Part shown: in pieces, positions 58,311-64,000 of the stretch
How positions within the stretch are numbered: the stretch's first letter is position 1
Layout of the letters: every line of letters begins with the position of its first letter
NCBI GenBank assembly: GCA_937902985.1
Contig: CALFNG010000255.1
Location: 1-64,000 of the forward strand
Length of the DNA: 64,000 nt
Origin: an uncultured Myxococcales bacterium
Lineage (GTDB): Bacteria; Myxococcota_A; Polyangia; Polyangiales; Polyangiaceae
Direction of reading: 5' to 3'
Notes under the pieces: generated by a model
What the model was told of the DNA's origin: nothing
What the model saw: the letters and a program-made list of their open reading frames with translations, nothing else
The model's database searches: none
Position numbers and translations under genes: made by a program

Positions 58311-59774
58311 TCACAATCCGAAGCAGGTATTGCAGCCGAAGGCCGCCGCGCACTGAACGAGTGCGTTGGCCTGGCCGGCACCCTTCGTCTGATCCGTAAA
58401 CACCGACTGAATGGTCGTGGAGCTCGTCGATCCGAAGTCGCACGAGTACGTGTCGTAGCCGGGACCGATGGGCGTCGTCGTTCCTGCGAGGCAGCCGGCC
58501 GCGTCGGCGGAGCCGCAGAGGCAGGGCGTCTCCTGCAACGTGGCGGCGCACTTCGAGGAGAAGATCGTCCCGAGGGTCTCCAAGCAGACCTGCGCTTCGG
58601 TCGGTGTGCTGGGGAAGATGGCGCTGCACGTCGTTCCATCCGGGAGCGCTCCAGCGAGCAGGCTCGCCGTACCAGGCGTACCCTCGCAGGTACCCCCGAG
58701 CTGCGCCGGGTCGAGGCAGCCGTTGGTCGTGGCGCACGCGAGGCAGTCAGGCGCCTGGGCCGTGAGGCATGCCTGCGTCGACCCGTTGGGGCCGCACGCC
58801 GGCGGCGGCGTACCGGTGTCCACGCCCGTGTCCGGTGCGCCGGTTTCGGCCACGCCCGTATCCGGCGCGCCGGCTTCCGCCACGCCCGTGTCCGGTGCGC
58901 CGGTTTCGGCCACGCCCGTATCCGGTGCGCCGGCTTCCGCCACGCCCGTGTCCGGCGCGCTGGCCTCGGTCGCGCCCGTATCCTCGCTGGCATCGTCTCC
59001 AGTACCGGCGTCGGCAGTGCCGGCGTCGGCTCCAGAAACCGCATCGCAGATCACCGTGGTCGATCCCATGTCGCCGCAGTCGCTATCCGTGACGTTGACC
59101 GTGATGGTCGCCGTTCCAGCCGCCGTGCAGGTGAAGGTCGTGGTCGCGGCGGTGGGGCTCGCGATCGTGCCCGACGTGGCGGTCCACGAATACGAGATGG
59201 GCGCGGGACCCATGTCATCGTCGCTCGCGGACGCGACCAGGTTCACCGTGGTCCCCACGGGTACTTCCATGGGCGTCGCGCTCAGGTTGTCGAGCGTCGG
59301 ACAGATGTTGAGAACGCCCGTCACCGACACGCTGCCGGTCTTCTTCGGTGCGACCCTGCACTGCAGGTGTACGGTCACCGAGGTGGTCGCGCCGGACATC
59401 ACGTCGAACTGAGCCGAGCCCGAGCACGTGGCCGCGTCTCCGGCGCTCGCGGTGATCGTCACCGTGTAGCCGGTGCCCGCGGGCAACCCGTCGACGACGG
59501 TCGAGATGACGTCGCCCACGGCGAACGTCCCGACCTTCATGAACCCGCCCGGACCCGTGATCGTGTACGTCGCGGAATCGATCGTGATACCGCCCGTCGA
59601 AAGGAACAATCCGAGGCTGCCGGTGTTGTCACCAGGGCCAGGGTTGTGGGTCGAGCCGACGACGTCGCCCGGATTGCCTCCGGGAGTGGTCGCGGGCTGC
59701 GACGAACAACCAACGACGTAGGTCGTTCCCAGCGCGATTCCGAGAGCAATCGCTCTTGTCGTAGATAGATTCAT
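58311..59774 (-). CDS. Lipoprotein: beta domain, PKD/Ig-like domain, DTGVAEAGAP repeats, 14-Cys C-terminal domain (paralogue 2)
   Basis: Lipobox TYVVGC; TYTITGPGGFMKVGTF; PKD/Ig-like PISYSWTATSGTIASPTAATTTFTC; C-terminus DCLACATTNGCLDPAQLGGTC...VQCAAAFGCNTCFGL. Confidence 0.88.
   Translation of the reverse strand: MNLSTTRAIALGIALGTTYVVGCSSQPATTPGGNPGDVVGSTHNPGPGDNTGSLGLFLSTGGITIDSATYTITGPGGFMKVGTFAVGDVISTVVDGLPAGTGYTVTITASAGDAATCSGSAQFDVMSGATTSVTVHLQCRVAPKKTGSVSVTGVLNICPTLDNLSATPMEVPVGTTVNLVASASDDDMGPAPISYSWTATSGTIASPTAATTTFTCTAAGTATITVNVTDSDCGDMGSTTVICDAVSGADAGTADAGTGDDASEDTGATEASAPDTGVAEAGAPDTGVAETGAPDTGVAEAGAPDTGVAETGAPDTGVDTGTPPPACGPNGSTQACLTAQAPDCLACATTNGCLDPAQLGGTCEGTPGTASLLAGALPDGTTCSAIFPSTPTEAQVCLETLGTIFSSKCAATLQETPCLCGSADAAGCLAGTTTPIGPGYDTYSCDFGSTSSTTIQSVFTDQTKGAGQANALVQCAAAFGCNTCFGL
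58820..58980 (-). repeat. 30-bp tandem repeat (APDTGVAE[T/A]G) with 60-bp higher-order period
   Basis: Lines 58861 and 58921 are nearly identical 60-mers; T/A alternates between 30-bp units. Confidence 0.92.
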
Positions 59775-60420
59775 TACGATGACCTCCGTTCACAATTAAT
59801 TTTCAGAATTCGACTTCTGTATCCTGTGCTCCGCCGAGGCGGCCTCATCTCGCCGCGTTCTTCCCCACCCCCCCCCGGTGGCGTACGCACCTTCGTGCGT
59901 TGCTGACCGTCTGGATGGCGCGGCTCGAACACAAGTGGTCGGACGCGATGGTGGGCTCGCCCGCTGAGCGCGCTCGGACTCGAGGTTCCCAAGAACTGCC
60001 CGAGCGGGCAATGCGCGCACCCTTCGACGGGCACGGACGGAAGCCAGCTCCTCTCGGATCGTGGATGAACATGGTCAATTTGCGGAGGGCGTCGGTCGTT
60101 CGGGAGTTCTCTTCTCGACTGGGCGTTTCTGCGAGCCTCGCGGCGGCGAGGGCCCTGGAGGGCTCGACGACGCGGGGGGATCCATACTGCGAGAACGAGC
60201 GGACTACGGAGAACTCTTCGAAACATTTGTGTCCGGATCGTAAGAGGGGGCTTCCTCTGCCTCAGCCGAGGCAACAAAGTCGACCTCAGGTCCCGGCCTA
60301 CCGGGGGGATGGGGCTTCGCGCGGGCCCAGCGCAAGCCCGCTCGGCTCGAGGAGCGAGCGGCTCCGGGACCATCGACCCGCCCGGTTGGCAGGATGGTTT
60401 CGCCAAGGTCGCTCGCAAGA

Positions 60421-60463
60421 CAAAAAAATCACTGGCGCCGACCCGTGAGGGCCGGCGCCAGTG
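60421..60463 (-). terminator. Intrinsic terminator downstream of 60550-63267
   Basis: CACTGGCGCCG-A-CCC-GTGA-GGG-C-CGGCGCCAGTG hairpin followed by a T-run on the minus strand. Confidence 0.92.
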
Positions 60464-60549
60464 TCCGTACATGTTAGCCGCCGTCCGAGGCCCGGTGGCT
60501 AGGCGCTACGAGAACCGGCCCCGGAGGGAAACGGCGCTCGAGTCTTCGG

Positions 60550-63267
60550 CTACTGACCGAAGCAGCTGTTGCAACCGAAGGCCGCGACGCACTGAACGAG
60601 CGCGTTGGCCTGACCAGCGCCGAAGGCCTGGTTCGTGAAGGCCGACGACTGGATCTGCGTGCTGCTCGTGGTGTTGAAGTCGCACGAGTAGATGTCGTAC
60701 GCGGGACCGGTCGGCGTCGCCGAACCGGCAAGGCACGTGGCTGCGTCCGTCGACCCGCAGAGGCACGGGGTCTCCTGGAACGTGGCGGCGCACTGCGACG
60801 TGAAGATGGTGCTGAGGGTCTGGAGGCAGACCTGGGTTTCGGTCTCGCTCGACGACGCGAGGACCGTGCTGCACGACGTTCCGTCCGGGAGGGCCCCGGT
60901 GAACTTCGTGCTCGTTCCGGTGGTGTCCTCGCAAGAACCGCCGAGCTGGGCGGGGTCGAGGCAGCCATTGTCCGTAGCGCACGAGAGGCAGGTCGAGCCC
61001 TGGGCCGTGAGGCACGCCGCCGTGGTGCTGCCGATGCCGCACTGGTTGACCGTGACGCACGTGTTGGTGGCGCTGCAGGTCTGGCCCGTCGCGCAGGTGT
61101 TCGGGCAGGCCACGGTGTTGCCGCAGCTGTCCAGCGTGGACCCGCAGGCCTTGCCGGCGCAGGGGTTCGCGGCCGGGATGCAACCGCACGTTCCGGGGGA
61201 TCCGGCGGTGCCGCTGCAGGTAGCCGGAGCGGCGCAAGCCGGGCCGCACGTGATGGTGCCGCCGCAGCTGTCAGAGATCGAACCGCAGGTGTTCATCCCG
61301 CAGGCCGCCGCCATCGTCAGCGGCGTGCAGACGCACGTGCCTGGCGTCGTGGTCGTCGTGCAGGCGGTCGGCGCCGTGCAGGTGCCGCAGCTGATGGTGC
61401 CGCCGCAGGTGTCCGGCGCCGTACCGCAGTTGTTGTTTCCGCAGGCCGTGGCCTTCGAGACCGGCGTGCAGCCGCACGTTCCAGCCGTTCCGCCCGCGCC
61501 GCTGCAGGTAGCCGGCGAGACGCAGCTTCCGCAGTTCACGGTGCTACCGCAACCGTCCGGCGCGTTGCCGCACAAGTTGGTTCCGGTTCCGCAAGCCGCC
61601 GCCACGGTCTTCGGGGTGCAAACGCAGGTCCCGGGAGCGCCGTTGCAAGACGTCTGCGGAGCCGTGCAGCTGCCGCAGGTGACCGTGCCGCCGCAGCCGT
61701 CCGCGGCCGCGCCGCAGGTGTTGGTGCCGCAAGCTTGCGCCACGGTCTTCGGGGTGCAAACGCAGGTCCCCGGAGCGCCGTTGCAGGACGTCTGCGGAGC
61801 CGTGCAGCTGCCGCAGCTGAGGGTCCCGCCGCAGCCGTCGGAGACGCTGCCGCAGGTGTTGGTGCCGCACGCCTGCGCCACCGTCTTGGCGACGCAACCG
61901 CAGGTGTTCGGGTTAGCACCGGTATTGTTGCAGGTCTGCGGAGCCGTGCAGCCGGGGGTGCAGGTCAGCGTCGCGCAGCCGTTGCCCGGGTTGAACGTGC
62001 CGCAGGTGTCTCCCGGCGGGCAGATCGTCGGGCAGACGACGCCGCACGTTCCGTTGGTGCCGCAAACCTGGGGGGCCGTGCAGGTCCCGCAGGCCACGGT
62101 GCCGCCGCAGCCGTCAGCCGCGCTGCCGCAGTTGTTGGTTCCGCAGGCCGCGGCCGGGGTCTTCGGGGTGCAAACGCAGGTGCCCGGTGCGCCGCTGCAG
62201 GACGTCTGCGCAGCCGTGCAGGTGCCGCAGTTGACCGTGCCGCCGCAGCCGTCCGAGGCCGCGCCGCAGGTGTTGGAGCCGCAAGCTTGCGCGACCGTCT
62301 TCGGGGTGCAAACGCAGGTGCCCGGAGCGCCGTTGCAGGACGTCTGCGGAGCCGTGCAGCTGCCGCAGGTCAACGTGCCGCCGCAGCCGTCAGCGACGGT
62401 GCCGCAGGTGTTGCTACCGCAGGCCTGGGTCACGGTCTTGGGGACGCAGCACGTTCCCGCCGTGCCGGCGTCGAGGACGGTACACGAGGTACCGGCCGCG
62501 CAGGTGCCACAGTTCAGCGTGGCGCCGCAGCCATCGCTAGCCGTGCCGCAGGTGTTGCTGCCGCACGCCTGGGTCACGGTCTTCGGGGTGCAGCCGCACG
62601 TACCCGGCGTCCCGCCGTCCGTGCTGCAAGTCGCCGACGTCCCCTGGCAACTGCCGCAGGAGAGGGTGCCGCCGCAGCCATCGCTAGCCGTGCCGCAATT
62701 GTTGGTGCCGCAAGCTTGCGTCGGCGTCTTTCGGACGCACGCGTCGGGCTGTTGGCACGCGAGCTTGATCTCGGCGAACTCGAAGAACGTCCGCGCGTTG
62801 GAGCGCCAGTCGTGGTCGCCCCACTCGCGGCCGATATGGTTTCGGGTGCACGTGAGCTTCACGACGTCTTCGTCGCGCTCACGATTGCCCGGGCACGAGA
62901 CCGTGACGTTCGTCTTGGTCCCCGTGCATGTCGTGTTGTGATCGGTCGAGGTTGCGTTGAGGGTGATCGTGTACGGGCTACCGACGGGAATGCCCGAGAT
63001 CGTCGTTTCAACCTCCCGCTCCGCCTGCGTGTTGATCGTACCGGTCTTGCTGAACATGTTGGGGCCCGTGACCGAGTAGGTCACGGTGTTGACCTGGCTC
63101 GTTCGCCCGATCCTCAACCCCATCTCCACGGTGCCCGTGCTCCCCGTGCTCTCTTCGCTCGATTGGCCAGTCGACGGCTGTGTGAAGCCGGTCGAACAGC
63201 CCACGGCCCCCGCCGCGCTCGCGGCAAGCCCGAGGCATAGAAGTATCTTACCGATCGGTGATTTCAT
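60550..63267 (-). CDS. Lipoprotein: beta domain, about 12 Cys-rich repeats, 14-Cys C-terminal domain (paralogue 3)
   Basis: Lipobox AGAVGC; TYSVTGPNMFSKTG; repeats TPKTVAQACGSNTCGTxxDGCGGTxxCGSCTAPQTSCNGAPGTCVC; C-terminus TCLSCATDNGCLDPAQLGGSC...VQCVAAFGCNSCFGQ. Confidence 0.88.
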   Translation of the reverse strand: MKSPIGKILLCLGLAASAAGAVGCSTGFTQPSTGQSSEESTGSTGTVEMGLRIGRTSQVNTVTYSVTGPNMFSKTGTINTQAEREVETTISGIPVGSPYTITLNATSTDHNTTCTGTKTNVTVSCPGNRERDEDVVKLTCTRNHIGREWGDHDWRSNARTFFEFAEIKLACQQPDACVRKTPTQACGTNNCGTASDGCGGTLSCGSCQGTSATCSTDGGTPGTCGCTPKTVTQACGSNTCGTASDGCGATLNCGTCAAGTSCTVLDAGTAGTCCVPKTVTQACGSNTCGTVADGCGGTLTCGSCTAPQTSCNGAPGTCVCTPKTVAQACGSNTCGAASDGCGGTVNCGTCTAAQTSCSGAPGTCVCTPKTPAAACGTNNCGSAADGCGGTVACGTCTAPQVCGTNGTCGVVCPTICPPGDTCGTFNPGNGCATLTCTPGCTAPQTCNNTGANPNTCGCVAKTVAQACGTNTCGSVSDGCGGTLSCGSCTAPQTSCNGAPGTCVCTPKTVAQACGTNTCGAAADGCGGTVTCGSCTAPQTSCNGAPGTCVCTPKTVAAACGTGTNLCGNAPDGCGSTVNCGSCVSPATCSGAGGTAGTCGCTPVSKATACGNNNCGTAPDTCGGTISCGTCTAPTACTTTTTPGTCVCTPLTMAAACGMNTCGSISDSCGGTITCGPACAAPATCSGTAGSPGTCGCIPAANPCAGKACGSTLDSCGNTVACPNTCATGQTCSATNTCVTVNQCGIGSTTAACLTAQGSTCLSCATDNGCLDPAQLGGSCEDTTGTSTKFTGALPDGTSCSTVLASSSETETQVCLQTLSTIFTSQCAATFQETPCLCGSTDAATCLAGSATPTGPAYDIYSCDFNTTSSTQIQSSAFTNQAFGAGQANALVQCVAAFGCNSCFGQ
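61050..62740 (-). repeat. About 12 tandem coding repeats of ~138-150 bp inside paralogue 3
   Basis: Recurrent plus-strand string GCCACGGTCTTCGGGGTGCAAACGCAGGTCCCCGGAGCGCCGTTGCAGGACGTCTGCGGAGCCGTGCAGCTGCCGCA. Confidence 0.9.
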
Positions 63268-63382
63268 CGCGATGACCTCCAGAGGTTCCAGTCACGCCGT
63301 CCCAAGACTGAGCGCCTGGGCTACGAGCGCAGCCCCGCCTAGTTCAAGAGGCGCGCCATGGCTGGAGTCGCATCGGAATGTG

Positions 63383-63403
63383 GCGAAATCTCGGTGATTT
63401 CGC
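63383..63403. promoter_or_regulatory. Perfect 8-5-8 inverted repeat, candidate operator in the divergent intergenic region
   Basis: GCGAAATC-TCGGT-GATTTCGC. Confidence 0.45.
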
Positions 63404-63589
63404 GGTCCCTCGCGAGCCACCGCCCATCGGCCGTCTTCCTGTTTCCGGAAATAACGACCGATTTCCGGAGGCGCGGGAACCGGTTCGACCCTGCCATTGA
63501 AAGCACGTCATGATCTTGTCGCAAACGGTCCGCGACTCTCGTGGTAGGCCGTGCGCCACGAGTGACTTGGCCGAAGGGCGGGAAGCATC

Positions 63590-64000
63590 ATGAGACCTGG
63601 CCGAACTGCATTTCTCTGGGCGCCACTGGCCGTCCTGGCCGTTCTCGTAGCGAGCTGCGCCGCCGAGGACCGGCAGTCGTTCCCGGGCGCCAACCCCGGG
63701 TCCAGGGCGTCGAGCGAGACCGATGGCCAGGCTCCCGAGATGGTGCAGGGGCAGTGCCGTCAGGCGCTCGCGGAGCCGTTGCCGGCGAGTCTGGCCGCGA
63801 TGGCCGGGGCGGCCAACCCCGCCGCGGAGTCGATCGTGACCGTGCAGTCGGTGGTCAATCGAATCCAGAACGATTGCGCAGGGGGCGGGTGCCACAGCAC
63901 GCCGCAGTACGCCTTCTTCGTGGCGAGTCCCGGCGATCTTCTCGCGGAGGGGGGCGAGGGTTTCAAGACGCAGGGTGAGTGGGCCCTCGCGCATATCGAG
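63590..64000 (+). CDS. Lipoprotein with C-x4-C-H motif, truncated by the window end
   Basis: ATG at 63590: MRPGRTAFLWAPLAVLAVLVASCAAED...NDCAGGGCHSTPQYAFFVASPGDLLAEGGEGFK, open to 64000; absent from the ORF track because it has no stop. Confidence 0.85.
   Translation, partial: MRPGRTAFLWAPLAVLAVLVASCAAEDRQSFPGANPGSRASSETDGQAPEMVQGQCRQALAEPLPASLAAMAGAANPAAESIVTVQSVVNRIQNDCAGGGCHSTPQYAFFVASPGDLLAEGGEGFKTQGEWALAHIE

Noticed and set aside
59774-60472. 232-aa minus-strand ORF between paralogues 2 and 3
   Set aside because: Spans a strong terminator and the RBS region of paralogue 2; no signal peptide or domain.
61050-62740. Regular repeats resembling a CRISPR-like array
   Set aside because: Units are ~138-150 bp, degenerate and in frame within a lipoprotein; no unique spacers and no cas genes.
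60692-62941. 749-aa plus-strand ORF with periodic PQVxVPQA repeats
   Set aside because: Mirror image of the Cys-rich repeats of the real minus-strand gene, which has lipobox, RBS and terminator.
63541-63978. 145-aa ORF listed at the right edge
   Set aside because: A different frame starting at 63590 encodes a convincing lipoprotein signal and heme-like motif, open to the window end.

Overview
High-GC bacterial chromosome window. Gene content and protein style (TonB/ExbBD trio, HRDVSPHN Ser/Thr kinase, SUMF1 lipoproteins, Cys-rich lipoproteins, sigma54 activators, a MYXO-CTERM-like tail) suggest Myxococcota, probably Polyangia; this is inference. No rRNA, tRNA, CRISPR array or convincing transposon was seen. 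The first ~37 kb is mostly housekeeping or conserved genes: two Hsp70-family genes plus DUF2760, uppP, HiPIP, glnA-glnB, HAD hydrolases, truD, tolQ/exbD/tonB, UDG type 4, DTW, CvfB-like, WYL regulator, NudC, DUF885, and a Gld-type ABC operon with DUF4340. The last ~27 kb is accessory: secreted lipoproteins, a CNBD/TPR/STPK/TPR signalling cassette, a c-heme/YceI cluster, two sigma54 activators, and a histidine kinase with an NtrC-like regulator. The most interesting element is a run of three same-strand paralogues (57598-63267). They share an apparently undescribed C-terminal domain with 14 invariant cysteines, carried on very different N-terminal modules, next to the two-component system. I also report two truncated gene remnants (FrnE/DsbA-like and a Fis-type HTH), a dispersed intergenic repeat, stop-codon-straddling tandem duplications, homopolymeric tracts, two strong intrinsic terminators, and coding regions absent from the ORF track (1-102, 25734-25844, 63590-64000).
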